From Cryptomeria japonica (lineage: Eukaryota > Streptophyta > Pinopsida > Cupressales > Cupressaceae), in the NCBI RefSeq assembly GCF_030272615.1, contig NC_081409.1, forward strand, positions 207,497,190 through 207,561,189: a stretch of 64,000 nt of DNA, in the 5' to 3' direction. The notes below the pieces were generated by a model. That model did no database searches, had not been told where the DNA came from, and saw only the letters and a list, made by a program, of their open reading frames with translations. The position numbers and the translations under genes are program-made. How positions within the stretch are numbered: position 1 is the first letter of the stretch; each line of letters starts with the position of its first letter. Shown piece by piece: positions 1 through 12,976 of this stretch.

Positions 1-735
1 GGGAACACAAAGATATGATGGAGGCAAAGCAGAACAGATTGTTTTATTTCATGAAACTTGATTACAACCAACTGGTAACAATCGGGTTACAACATAACCG
101 GCTCACATGCCTGGTAGAACATATTGAATAGGTCACAAGCAAGACCTTGAATCTTAGGATCTATTTTCTATGCATAGTCTAGCAACTTGATTCTCTAATT
201 GATTACATTCTAATGCACAATTACAATTATATATATTGATCCAAAGGATCCAGTCGGCCCAAAAGGGATCAAAACCCGAAGAACAAGACCTAATGTGTAA
301 AATAAACAAGGTCAACCTCTGCCAAGAGATTCCTCTAGAAAATCCAAACGATGAAACGTAAATCGTGGGAAAAGGTCGGCCACACACCAAGGAACATCTG
401 AATCAACGCCTAAGGCTCCGCAAGCTTCGGAAGGGGTTCCGATAGATCACCAAAATAGATCGAGGCAACCGATAATAAGAACTGTCAACCGACAACAAGA
501 AATTGTCAAGGAAACCGATAGCGATATCTTGCCAGAAAATGATCCAAATGTGATGCGGTCTGGAAGCAAGAAAGATAATCAAGTCTTCAAGTAGAAGCCA
601 ACTCCACAGGATCCGGTGGGCCAAAACCAAGATACATAGAAAGAAAAGTTGAAACTACAAACAAAAAGAAAAACAGAAAGAAAATGTTTTTGGTTGATGC
701 AATATTGCTATGAACTAGGGATGTTCCTGCATCAT
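1..735. other. unassigned noncoding sequence
   Basis: No open frame here resembles a known protein; the frames present are short and lack motifs. The stretch leads into the LTR-like block that begins near 736, so it is probably part of an old transposon, but no terminal repeat or primer site could be defined. Confidence 0.3.
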
Positions 736-1140
736 ATTGAGAGGGGGGTGAATCAGTGGTAATAAAAAACTTTAACTTGTCAAAATGATTTAAACTCTAA
801 TCACATTAATTAATAAGCTATGAAAAGAGATATTAAACTAATCAACACACACACATAAGAGGCAAACCCATAACACAAGATATACAAGGAAAATCCAATG
901 TGGGAAAAACCTCAGTGAGAAATGTTGCTGGAGTCTAGTACTACTCCAATCCAACCTCACAAGTAAATCTTATTACAAAGTTTAGGGCACCAACCCAAGG
1001 AGCACCAACCCCTGAAGTTTATGGGCACCAACCCAAAGGAGCACCAACCCCTAGCTTTATGGGCACCAACCCAAAGGAGAACCTATCCCTTCTCTGAACA
1101 CCCACTCAGAGATTTACAATGAACAAATATTAAATACCGT
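736..1140. repeat. LTR-retrotransposon-like noncoding block (family copy 1)
   Basis: The block starts with a G-run (GAGAGGGGGGTGAATCAG) and contains a 'gtgggaaaaacctcagtgagaaatgttgctgg' type segment followed by a Lys/Pro-poor, cytosine-rich tract. The same order of motifs, same strand, recurs at 58914-59180 (G-run with GTGTTGAATC, then a 'gggaaaatccacagtgagaaatgctgctagg' type segment). Such segments are common in plant LTR retrotransposons, so both copies are read as LTR or leader remnants. No coding domain accompanies this copy. Confidence 0.45.
985..1100. repeat. 38-bp tandem repeat, three units
   Basis: Units begin with GGGCACCAACCCAA at 985, 1023 and 1061, exactly 38 bases apart, followed by GGAGCACCAACCCC in the first two. 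The third unit degenerates after GGAGAACC. It lies inside the LTR-like block and has no convincing coding role. Confidence 0.85.
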
Positions 1141-2282
1141 TTGAGTACCTTGTTGCAAATGAGGTTTTGCAACTCACAAATATCATGCTCTTGAGATTGA
1201 CCTAACTCTTTTTTATTCTCTCATCTTAGGCTTCAATCTCAGCTCTCTGTTCTCTATCTTCTACCTTTTATCCTATTCTCTTCTCTGCAACCAACTCTAT
1301 GTTTTCCGCTTGACTCAATCCTCTTTCTCTGCCTCTCACAGTGTGTATAACCCACTGTGTTATCTACGTCAGCTCTTCACATTTCTAGTCACTAGTCTTT
1401 GCTGCTCTCCTCCTCTATTCATCAAGCTCTTCATTGTCCACTCTCTGCTCTGACTCTCAGTTTCTTTCTGTCGCCTCCACACAGCTAAATATTCTACATG
1501 CAGTCTCTTTTGCAGTGTTATTAATGCACTATCATTGTGTTATTGACGCCTGCATGAGCTGCTTCTCTGCGATCCTCTACTCGTCATTTTCTGTAATCTC
1601 TATTTTTGTAGAGATTCTCCTTATTGCACACTTTCAAGAACATTTTTATTACTAAATGTACTACACTCTTTTGATCGACATCCACCAGCTTGAATATACC
1701 AACTCAGTAATCACCTTTGCAGCTATCAAATCTCATAACCTATACACTTTTCTCGGTCATCTCTGTACCTACAGAATTTTATTCCAAGGATAGATTCACA
1801 ATCTGATCTCCTCGGCCTCTAATGCATACCAATCATATTCTCTGTACACATCACTCAGACAGATAACTACCTACAATAAATGTAATCTTGGAAACAACTA
1901 TGTTCAGATCATGCTATCAATATAGGATTGCCATACTTAGCAAACTTCAGCCTGACAGATTTCCTCGAGCCTAAAAAAGATCAACAACTCCCTCTTCAAC
2001 AAGATGGTCATCAAATGTTGCTACATTCTTCCCAGTCTACTCTGTACTTTGATTACTAACTTTACTAATCTTCATTTGTTCGATGACATCTGATCATCTC
2101 TCTGCAGATCACCTCAAACCACACAAACAATCTACAATGCGGTCTCCATTATTGCATTCTTCATCCTCTGTCGACCTACCCTAAGGAGATTAACAACAAC
2201 CTCATTAAAATATTTGCAAGCATCGACTTTTGCATATCGGATTTCATTCTTGACCACTTGGGAGCCACATGTCTTCATTTTT
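1141..2282. other. noncoding, pyrimidine-rich stretch
   Basis: This 1.1-kb stretch is rich in CT on the plus strand and has only short frames without motifs. It sits between two tandem-repeat arrays and is probably internal noncoding transposon sequence. No gene was seen. Confidence 0.3.
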
Positions 2283-2560
2283 GGCATCCAAAATATTTGG
2301 TCAAGCTCGGTCAATCACCATGTAGATCATTTTGCCTATCGACATGCAGTTGTGTGGCTAAAATCATCTCCTTTAGCATCCAAGTTAATTGGTCAAGCTT
2401 GGTCAACGCCTAGTCATCATCCATGTGGACCATCGAGTCTATCAGTAGACATGCAAGACATCAAAAGTCTTCTTAGTTGTCATCTAGGTCATTTGGTCAA
2501 CCTTGGTTGACTACCACGTGGATCTCTATATCTATCAGGCTGCTGACATGTCGACTGAAA
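2283..2560. repeat. tandem repeat of about 98 bp, three diverged units
   Basis: Each unit contains a 'CATC-A--TTGGTCAAGCT(C/T)GGTCAA' core followed by 'CCATGT(A/G)GA' and a 'TATC-GCATG' end. Unit starts are near 2283, 2377 and 2479. The units are clearly diverged, so the array is old. It directly precedes the 75-bp minisatellite. Confidence 0.6.
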
Positions 2561-2598
2561 CATCTCTAGTGGTCACAATGACCTTAAACTCTATCGCT

Positions 2599-3140
2599 GC
2601 AGGATGGCGGGATACGCGCCATATTACCTTTTGACTTGCCCCGCATCATCGTTTATACATCCATTTTAACCATGCGGGCTGGCGGGATGCACCATCTTTT
2701 TGTCTTTACTTACCCTGCGGGATCCACCTCCCATCCTTCAGCAGAGTGCAGGATAGCGGGATCCTTATGTCGCTTTACTATCTTTTCTCGCATGACCATT
2801 CCTCATCCATCTTGAATGGTGCGGGATAGCGGGAACCATTCACCGCTCTCTTCGTGTTACCCCGCGCAACCATCGTATTGTCTTCCTTAGCACTGCAAGA
2901 TAGCAGGATACATATCTCGCTCCTCCTTGAGTTGCCCCGCATGACTATCGCTCCTCATGTTTTGATGATGCGGTATAGCAGGAAGCCCAATTCCTTCCTT
3001 TGTCCTTTTAACCCCGCATGGTCACCTTTCACTCGTCCATCATGTCACGAGATAGAATGAAGCATTCCTTGCTTCTTCTTGTGTTACCCCACAAGACCTT
3101 TAGTCTTATCGCAAACAAGCCGCGGGATAGCGGGATGCCA
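2599..3140. repeat. 75-bp GC-rich minisatellite, eight units
   Basis: A GCGGGATAGCGGGA-type motif occurs at 2599, 2674, 2748, 2821, 2895, 2970, 3046 and 3122, at spacings of 73 to 76 bases. Most units also carry a CCCCGCATGACCATC-like segment in the middle. The first and last units are cleanest and the seventh (CACGAGATAGAATGA) is most diverged. Its GC content stands out from the AT-rich surroundings. Frames crossing it are by-products of the periodicity; as 75 is a multiple of three, they stay open easily. Confidence 0.85.
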
Positions 3141-4420
3141 CCACTACCAAGACACCGAACCCACACTAGGAATATGGATGAAACATCATCCCTGCAGACA
3201 AAAGACGAATGCCACTTTGTTGCCACACCACATAGATGATTCCACTCGACACTCACATCATCAACCACGCCATCTTTGTTGCCACACACAACGCGGGGCC
3301 CCACACGAACACATGTGAACCAAACATTGCTCCCATGTGGAAATCACTTCTTACCTCACCCAACTCGTGACTTGGACAAATAATGAAGACTTCCCTGTCG
3401 AGTGTCGAGTGCAACAACCAACACACAAAAGAGGCCCCATATGCATACATCATCATCTTGATGGACCAATGTACAACTGCCAGTTGGATGTCAAAGTGTA
3501 TGATAAGGAAAGGCCCACTCAACACAAACTGCTTGTCACCAAGACATGGCGACCATTACACTGAAGACGAATTCTATCAATATGACAATGGAGCCCGATG
3601 AAGCAAAAAAATGGTTTTGTGAAATCGCCATCTTACACCGAAAAGCATCATTGTTGAGACAGAAGCCTTGTCTCAAGGAAAAACTACCATTGAAGGGATT
3701 TTTCACCTCTGCAACCTACATCATTTATGTATCGTAACACAACATTTTATGCATGATTGCATGACCTGCAAGTTATGCACATCTCTTGTCTTCGTGTTAT
3801 CCACACATGCTACCTTCTTCTCTGCAACCTCTTGACATCCCTGCTACTCTTGTCGACATCAATCAACTCAGCATATTCCTATTGCATCTTCATCCATTGG
3901 ATGTCTTGTATGTCTCTCTGTATCTCCATCAACTCAGCTCTACATACACACATATTGACATCAATGACAACCTCAATGCCAACAAATTTTCCCAAATTGA
4001 AGGGAGATTTCAAGGTATAAGTTTTGGAGCCTATTGATATTTCAAAGGAATTATGGACAATTAGTAACAAAAACTACAAACATTTATAGTAGAAAAATAT
4101 CCCTGTATGCTCATCATAGAAACCCGTAGAGTGGTGAGGAGTTGCATCTTGTTCTTTTAATTGCAATTGGAAATATTCATAATTATTTAACATTTCCTTA
4201 AAAATATCTATTAAATTTAATTACGTTCCACTGAACACACTTTCCATCGAGTTGTAAATTGATTTTAACATAGAAAAATTCACAAGATTGCCATTCTTCA
4301 AGCAGAAGCTCATTGAGTGCTCATATATATATAAGTTTTTATGCTTCATTATGGCAATTCTAATTTTCCTTACGTAATTTAAATTTAAATATCTTAATGC
4401 TTTATTTATATATTTATTTT
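3141..4420. other. noncoding, probably transposon-derived
   Basis: Short overlapping frames on both strands have no recognisable domain. Composition becomes AT-rich after about 4060. No terminal repeats were found. Confidence 0.3.
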
Positions 4421-6530
4421 TCTTGATGAATAGAGCATTATCATTAATAATTAAAAAGTATACTATTCACAAAAAAAGGGGTTAGAGAACCAAAAAAACA
4501 AGACTCGCGCGGGTAGAGCCCGGAAAACCAGCTACAAAGCAAAAAACAAATCAACCACTAAGCAATTAATGTACAGTGGTTGCAGAAGATAGCGGATCAC
4601 ATCATCCTTCAAACCCCATACATCAATGGGGTCAAAAGCAAGGTCAGGAGCAACCCAACCTTCTTTAGCTACAACTTTGTCTTCATTCTCTATCAGCTTC
4701 TATAAAAAAAAAGCCACGCGAGAAGAGCTCAAAAAACCAGCTACAAAGAAAAAAACAAATTAGCCACTAAGCGATTAATATAGTGGCTGCAGAAAGCGGC
4801 GGATCACATCATCCTTCGGACCCCACACATCAGTGGGGTCAAGAGAAAGGTAGGAGAAACCCTACCATCTTCAACTGCAGCTTTGTCTTCATTCTCTATC
4901 TCCTTCCTGGCTAGGGAGATGGCTAGGGAGATGGCTAGGGAAAGTCGTGGGAAACCTTTAGAGGAGCTGGGCCACCCAGAATAAGCACCGAAAGCTAGCC
5001 AGCTAGAAAGGCTAGGAGGTGCAAAAGTAGCTCCACCCATAGGCAACCCAGAAGAGGGAGCACCCTATGGAGGAGAAGTCAAGTGGTGACGCAAGAAATC
5101 TCTTCCCCCACAAAATTGGTGGCAGGGAGCCTGGGAACGCGACATGCACGAGCAGTGAGCGGAAGAACTGCGGTCACACTACCTGCCACGAGACAAAGAA
5201 CGATCACCAAAAATATAAGGGTCTGGTGGGACTCTGACAATTGTACAAGGGGCATTACCCTAGTGGTCAAGAAGCACCTGCATATGGGCAACTTCAAGTG
5301 CCACTTTATTCGCTTGTACTTGAATCTATAACATCACATTATTACATATACAAGCTTTAGCATAAATAGAAACATTAAGATCCAGAGAGCTATGAGAAAA
5401 TAAAATGGCATTTCTATCTTTCCAAAGATTGAAGAGGATTTCCAACCCGAAAGCATAGGCCATATCTATGTGAATTTGAAAGGAAACTTGGGAGAGTCTC
5501 CCAACAAAACCATATGCTAGGAGAAGGGTTTAGACCAAAAAGACCGAAAGAAGTCATGAATCCAAACCCACAATTGTTGGGCTCTTATGCAATACCAAAA
5601 TAGATACATGAAAGTTTCGGGTTGCCCACAAAAAGGACATCAAGGATCTAGCACCTCCAAATGCTTGAGCTGAGAACCCAAGGGCAAGCCTTGTAAAAGA
5701 ATACACCAGGCGAAATGAGCCACTTGGGATTCAAAATTGGTGATCCAAATAGTGTGAAATCTACACTGCCATGTGGCCAAAGAAGAGTGCAAATGCCACC
5801 GAAGATTCAAAGAAGGAACCATTGGCAAATGAGGAACGATCCAATGGTAACCAAGTTTGGCTTATACTTGTAGAAAGGAGTGTTGAGGAACCCATGCCGA
5901 TCTTTCTACCAAGGCTTGACAAAATGAATGCCATGCTTGTGTACCATATTTAGAGGTAGAACCAACACCACTAGATCAAATATCCATCAATCTGGTTGGC
6001 TGAAATGGAATTGGGCCTATAAGTCCTCCCAAGTGCGAAGACTCATAGTAGCATGAAAAAAAGATCCCACGGAGTGCAAAAGACACACTTTTGAAAGCGT
6101 AGAGCACAGACTCCAGGAACACGCGCTAGGGGAATCCCCTGAACCTGAATGAATGATGACCACCAAATATTGTGTTGATTAAAAGAGAGGCCATCTCGAA
6201 AACTAGCTCGTTCCCAGCAAAGCCACGACTTGACAGTCTCGCAGGCCTGTCAGATTCTTTTAGCAACAAAAGTCTCTTGGATTTGCATGACATCTTTCAT
6301 CACTAGAAGGGTTTGAAAACCAATCCCCTTCCAGGTTGGCTTGTTGATAGGATGCCTTAAATAAATTCAATGTTTGAGAAGAATTTTTCAAGCCTCATTA
6401 CCAGAGAGGACTCTAATAACCCATTTGGCAGATAAGGCAAGGCCTTGCTTCTAAGCTGAAAGAAGGCCTAGCCCTCCAAAGTCCCTAGGGAGGCAACAAT
6501 ATTCCCAGGCAAGGCAACTCATCTATTTAT
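4421..6530 (-). mobile_element. decayed 5'-truncated LINE (3' part of ORF2)
   Basis: Read on the minus strand from about 6530 downward, a broken frame contains blocks typical of the C-terminal part of plant L1-type ORF2. First comes a W-E-Y-C-C-L-P-R-D-F-G-G-L-G-L block downstream of the RT palm. Near 5830-5540 follows the zinc-binding RT-associated domain (FESQVAHFAWCILLQGLPLG, then C-P-F-C-G-Q-P-E-T with a later C). Many stops and frameshifts interrupt it. The plus-strand start is an antisense LINE 3' end: a T-rich tract then GATGAATAGAGCATTATC. Catalytic RT and endonuclease are missing, so it is a dead, 5'-truncated copy. The 5' boundary near 6530 is approximate and no target duplication was identified. 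Confidence 0.6.
4500..4910 (-). repeat. 207-bp tandem duplication in the LINE 3' region
   Basis: Landmarks recur at a constant offset: ACCAGCTACAAAG at 4528 and 4736, GGATCACATCATCCTT at 4594 and 4801, CTTTGTCTTCATTCTCTATC at 4675 and 4881. The offset is therefore 206 to 208 bases. The two units differ at many sites, so the duplication predates much of the decay of this LINE. Confidence 0.85.
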
Positions 6531-8984
6531 ATAAATTCAATTTTATTGTGTGAGCATAAATTAGTTAAAGTTTACAAAATTTCCTTATTGGTTTAAACAA
6601 CACACCTTCCATAATATAGTTCAATTATCATTATATTTAAGATAATAAAATTTAATTATATCACAGTTTCATTTATATCCAATTTTCTAAAATAACATTT
6701 TTCTGAATATTATACTAGTTTTCTTAAATTAATGTAAAATTAAGTAAGATATATTCAAAAAATAAAAATTTAAAAAATAATTTTTATTATTTAAATCAAT
6801 GATATATGTGATAATAGTTTTTTAATTAATCCAAATAATATATTATAAAAAATTTTGCCCTATAATCCATATTATGTATACTAAATGATCAAATCATTGA
6901 AATATAGTAACAATATTCCAAGTCGAGCACTATATAAGTAATGGCAATTTATGTGAGCAAAAATTATGAGAGGAACGTTATTAGTTAAATACAACTTTTT
7001 TCTAATAAGAACATAGTAATTTTATTTTGTGGAATTATGTTATTTCTTATGAATACAACTTTTCTAATTGGAACATAATTTTTTTTATTTTGTTACTCAA
7101 AACATAAAATATCTTAATATGGCATGTGAATTTGAAGATCTGTCAAGTTCCTATTTAAAAGGGGGGGCTAACATGCCACATTTTGATACCTTTATACTCC
7201 ATATATTAGCATCAAATAGCCTCATAGATGGTGAAAGCTCATTCCAAATGGAAATGCCAAAAAAATATAGTTAATACTTTGTAAAGGTACAACTAGAAGG
7301 GTTGTATTAGTGGGTGAATTTCTAGAGTAATAGAAGTACAAAAGGGAACATACATTTGTAGAAAGCAGGATAGAACAAGTTGATTCTATTGTTTGCATTG
7401 GTGCCATATTTACTCATTTGAATGGACTTTTAGGTAACTTGCAACTAAAAGCAAAAAAAAAACTTTTATATAGAAACATGATCAAAACATATGATTCATT
7501 TGAAAAATGCATGTAATATGTAATATGTAATGCATATAACAAGCAAGTGAATTTTTTGATAAAATTATCTAAAAGAATGTTCACCTACAACCAATGCACA
7601 TATAATGTCTTAAATAATTTCACCTCTAGTTTTGCACATGAATTATTTGACACAACGTGCAATAATAACCGCATGTCTATAAATTCATGTGAAGATTTAG
7701 TATTTGTTATTAGGTCATTTTATAACATTTAACATATAATTATTTTAATGGGCTATGAAATGTATAGTTGCTTTATGTTTTTTTAATTTTAATATTTTGT
7801 ATAGTTCAAAGGATAAAGTTGAAGACTTATTGGGATGGTGTACTATTGGTTTAACCTATTTATTGTTAAAACAATATTGTAATAATATTTGTTGTCAAAG
7901 GGACACATCATTGTACAAGTCCAATACCCACATGGAATTTTGATCTCATCTCTAAATTAAGAAGAATATTTGTATAGAACTTTGTGTTTTTGGATGTTTC
8001 TTGGCATCTCATATCGTTATTAGATATGATCTTAAATTTTTTAATTTGTTCTCTATATTTTATGTATTTAACTTTGTGTCCCTTTCTATTCCTCATGGGT
8101 TTTTATTTAATATTATTAAGTTTGGTATTACAATTCATTTCTCTTAGCGTAAATAGGTTTTCCCTATTTTTGGTGCTTAAGTCCAACTTAGGCACATAGT
8201 ATTATTACATGTTTCTAGGTGAGTAGGTTGAGTTTATTATTATTTTTACCTATGCATTGGTATTTGTATTAGGGTAGTTGTACCTACTCCTACCTACCCT
8301 CACACCCAATTGGTTCTCTCTTTCTTGTTCTTGCCTATTTAAGAAAGAATTCAAGTACACATTGTATCTCATCTCAATACATTATCATTTTTGGTGATTT
8401 ATATTTTCTCTTGATTTTGGAAGCTATATTTGTCGTTGATCTTGACTTGGGAGCATTGCTCCAATAATTCCTTTGTCCTTTTCTTTGTGTATTTTCTAAA
8501 AAGAAACAAATAATTAAATCTTTACTTTCCTATTAGTGGTGAATCTAAGGTTGAACTCAACAGATCTCCATTTAATTATACATGTATGCACTACTTTTTT
8601 TGTTTCTATTTTTCTATCTATATTCAAGGAATCCATGATGGCCTCTTATGTTTGTCTCATCTAAGTTTCCCCTCTTTCGTTATTTTTCTTTGTGTGTCAT
8701 TTTATACTTTTTAATTAAAAAAAGAGAAAAAATTACAAATATCTCTATCATACAAGGGAGCTATCCCTCCCAAATGTAGAAAAAACTTATTCATTCAATG
8801 ATAATTTCTTTGTGTGCAAGTGGAGACTCAATAATCATATGCCAACACAAAAATATATTTAAATTTAGTTTAATGTTTAATGTTGTATCAATTTTTTAAT
8901 AAAGTCTTATAAATTTAACTATAAATCTCTTGTCAAATTTATAAGACATCTTGTATAACTTACAATCAGTGTATCCATTGCACC
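6531..8984. other. AT-rich intergenic DNA
   Basis: The stretch is strongly AT-rich with only short frames. A CTATTTAAG TATA-like element followed by a 'CACATTGTATCTCATCTC' segment near 8335-8375 could be the promoter of an old solo LTR, but no ends or target duplication were found. Confidence 0.3.
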
Positions 8985-11900
8985 TCCTTTTGGTGCAAGT
9001 GCTAATTTTAGAAATGTAAAATGGTCTCTTTTCAATGTACACCTAAAGTTTATAGTTGTGACTCATAATGCAACTTGTCACATTAGCACATCTAGTCATA
9101 AGTACCCTAAAAATGACTTTTTAAATATTTAACCAAAAATTAATAATGGAATCCCTAGTAGTTGAATAAAAAAATATCATTTCTTGTAAGAGTTCAATCA
9201 AATATTTTTATTTAAAATATAATTTATATACAATCTAAATCTTCTCAATACTTTTTGGTAACCATAAATCTTGTTAAAACTAACTTTAAATCCAGTAGAA
9301 AAGATCCAATAGTTGAACACAAATTAAAATATCCCTTTTTTTCCAAATTCACTTTTAAAATATTAAAAAAATAGTAGTCCATAAATTGTATTCAATTTTC
9401 CACGACTTTTTTGACTACACATATTGTAACCTATGTAGATAATGAATTCAATTTTTCACATACAGTTACTTAAGTTTGTTTTTTTGTCATTCTATTGCCA
9501 TCATAAATTATACCTACCCAAGTATTGGATCAATATAGAGCTAGTTGGTTGGAAAGAATATGTGGATGAAGCATAACCTTGGTGTTCGATGTGTATGGAA
9601 CCAAATATAATGTGTTTATGCAAATGCATGATTTTCACATGTTTTGATCCTCCTTATAATAAAGATGTCTGTGCAAGAGTTGATAATGTCATAGTTGAAA
9701 GAATTAAAAACTCCTAAAGTCATGCAATGTGACAAAAGAGTGCATATGTATGATTTTACTATTCTTTATTACAAGCAAATGTATAGGAATTATGACTGCA
9801 TAGATGTTTTTGAAGCTATTAGAAATGTAGGAAAATATTTTAGCATCATGTGTGTTAATGTTTAACTAATGTGTGAAAGTGAATGTTACACAAAAATATG
9901 CACATATAATTCATCCTTTCTTGTATAGAAATGATCTTCATTACATCTATGTCTTAGATGAAGAACTTGGCTAAATATGTTTTAGAAAAATATTAGTTGT
10001 GTGTATCAAGATCTTCTTCCTTTTCTTGTAAAGTGGTGTCCTCATTATGTTGGTGAATACTTATAGGAACTAGTGCAAAAATTACAATGGATTATGCCGT
10101 TTCTTGTATAACAATTTTCTCATTATGCTAGTGAAAAGCTAGAGGTGTTAACATAGAAAGTGGAATTGATGATGCACAAGGCATGGCTTATTTTTGTATA
10201 TTCTTACTAATTACTTATAGTTGTAAAGTCATAAATATTTAACAAATCTAAAAAATCAATGATGATTCAAATGTATCACACTTCTACCTAGAAACCATAG
10301 AAATTCTAGAGTACCCTAGAGTGATAATGGTCTAAAACATGGTTTTGACTATGCATGTGTGCATGTACCAAGGAGAGCTTACCCTTTACTCCCACACTTA
10401 AATAAGAGGATGGCATTCTACCTAAACATCCTTATTTCTTGAAAAGATATTTATATGAAAAATATGGAATAAAAAAAACTAAATAGTGTTAATACCTTTG
10501 ATAGATCATCATTGCTAGATGAAGTGGCTCATTAGAATTTAGAATGCTAAATTGACATTATAATTAGTTGAAAATTATTGAGAAGAAATTTAATGCAATT
10601 ACAAATACCAGCTCCTTTCGAGCAAACTTATTACAAATACTAGATCCTTTCGAGCACCAAACTAGAAACCACAATTGGAAGACCAAGGGTCACAACTTAG
10701 AAATCAACTTTAAACAATGAGACAAATACAACCAATGGAAGAGCAATAGTCACAACTTAGAATTCTACACAAAGGTGTCCCTCATGGGAGTTGGACTTGG
10801 GTCTCCACATTGAGAACTCAATGCTTTAACTAGCTAAGCTCAACCCCTTGGACATTGAGGGAATACTTGAATATTGATAGATAGTTTATTGTGGATGTTA
10901 TGGTTTAATACATTATGAATTAAAGATGGCATTTCTCTTATCCATCTATGCAACATAAATGAGACACTAATATTTTTTCATGAGAATTATTTTAACTACA
11001 TACTTATGATACCTATAAGCATTTGATTATACCTAACAAATATTGATTTCTACATATATTAATATTTCATTTTTACCTAATAATTGTTATCATTCTATCT
11101 ACAAAGTTAGAGATCATATTTTGTATTGTTATATTCCTTTAGCATCTCATCCACTTAGTTGGATATCTACATATTTATATAGTCGAATCTTATATTACTT
11201 TCTATTATAAGTGAAATATCTTACCCTTCTCCTCTTTACTTTCACTATTATTAAGGATAATTCTTTCTCATGATATTTGAAGTTACTGTTTATCTTAAAT
11301 ATGTGATAAATTTTAGGCTCATTGAATTAATTTTTGGTATGTTTTGTATGGAGCACCCACTGCAAGAAAACTTCAAATTCACTTTTTCTTTAGACTGATT
11401 GGTAATTTTTATTTAGTATGCAATTTTTTTCCTAGTAGTTAGTATGCACATCCATGTGGAAGAAAATATAATGGTAAAGTTGTATTACCATACCTTTTTC
11501 CCTTGATTTTTTGTCCCACTTTATTTATGAGATTGTTGTAATGCAATAACTAGCTAACAAGCAGTTTATTCTTATGTTAATTTGTCTCGTGACATCACAA
11601 TATACTTACCTTATATTTATCACTAAATATTCATGCTCAATCTCCAAGTCATCTATTCTTTATACATATGGGCTACGAGCTATTGGATCATCATATTCAT
11701 TTCTTACTCTCATAACCAAATTTTGACCTAAGTATCACATTCAAGTTATTTAAATGTTATATTTAATTTGAATAATATTACGTCAACTCTTTATCTAGGT
11801 TAATTATTTTTTGTTAAGGTAAAAAGATATTTGAAAGGGTTCAAAATATTTTACATAGATTGGCCAAAGGTGTATGAGATAAGTTCCACATAGACAAGAA

Positions 11901-12336
11901 TAACTTTAGAATCAAGATAGAAAGAACACAATTGTAGCCAAGCTATTAAACATAATACAATACTTGAGGATCTAACCTAAATAATTTCAAATCCTACCCT
12001 AGCTAACCCTAGTGTGTGACTAGGAGATAAAGTTGGAAACACTCTTAGCCCTTGTGTGTGAATAGGAGATAGAATTGGGAGGACCTTTCTTTCACCTTTG
12101 AATAGTTTTCTAGGACACCCTTAACCCAAGTGCATGACTAAGAGATAGATATGAGAAGACATATCTTCCACCTTTCAATAATTATTTAGGAAACATAGTT
12201 TTCCAAGTCCTTAAATGGAGAATAAATTAGGGAAGCTCCCCAACTCAACCAACCTAGAGTGCCATGAGTAGAGAATTGTCAAGAAGTCTTATCATCATTT
12301 AAAGTTGAATATAAGTTGTGTTTTAAATAATAATAT

Positions 12337-12883
12337 ATTTTTTATTAAGGAAAAAATAGGTTTTGAGGGGACTCAAAACCCTTAGATTTTACGAGGATCT
12401 AGAACCCACAATACCATGCTACCAAGAAGAGTAATCATAAAAAAAACTAGCAGCCCAACCTTAGCTATACAGAGAAAGCCAGTGCCTAACACATGCACAA
12501 GGGTTTTAATAAAACTCCTTTAACCTTCAACAAATACCATGTGTGATTCCAAGCACCCATAACCTTTGAAACACCACAGATAATCATACATTCACAATCT
12601 AGACACATGGGGTTTTGAAAGGCTTCCCTAACCTTCAACCTAGGTTTTAAACTAGCATCCAAAACCAGTAGAGAAGGGTTTTCCCAAGATCCCTTAACCT
12701 ATAACATAGATCTTAGGCCACCAAAAGAAAAATCTATCCTTAACAAAAAACAACAGTTGGCCAAACTAGGCCCTTGAAAATTGCTAGCATCTAGCCTGCC
12801 TATGGGTTTTACAAGGCTCCCACAACCTGAAACAAGCACCAAAATGATAAGAAAAAAACAAAAAATGGGGGATTTTGAAAGGC
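12337..12883 (-). mobile_element. 547-bp retroposon insertion with 11-bp target duplication
   Basis: AATAATAATAT flanks the insert at 12326-12336 and 12884-12894. The matching position in copy B has no insert, which gives an empty-site comparison. The plus-strand left edge TTTTTTATTAAGG resembles the antisense 3' end of LINE-mobilised elements. Internal phrases (GGTTTTGAAAGGCTTCC followed by CCTTCAA) are shared with the retroposon at 16501. No coding function is assigned. Confidence 0.65.
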
Positions 12884-12976
12884 AATAATAATATGTTATT
12901 TTTAGAACAACAAATAATATTGTTGTGTTCAACTACTATGTCATTATATATAAAGAATAGAGATAACAAAGTTTCT

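Noticed and set aside
2599-3140. CRISPR-like periodic array
   Set aside because: The whole 75-bp unit is repeated with no unique spacers, and the context is a plant transposon.
2854-3564. Several overlapping open frames on both strands
   Set aside because: They are caused by a repeat period divisible by three and by GC-rich composition; no start context, introns or domains.
8205-8560. Possible solo LTR with CTATTTAAG promoter
   Set aside because: No defined ends and no target duplication.
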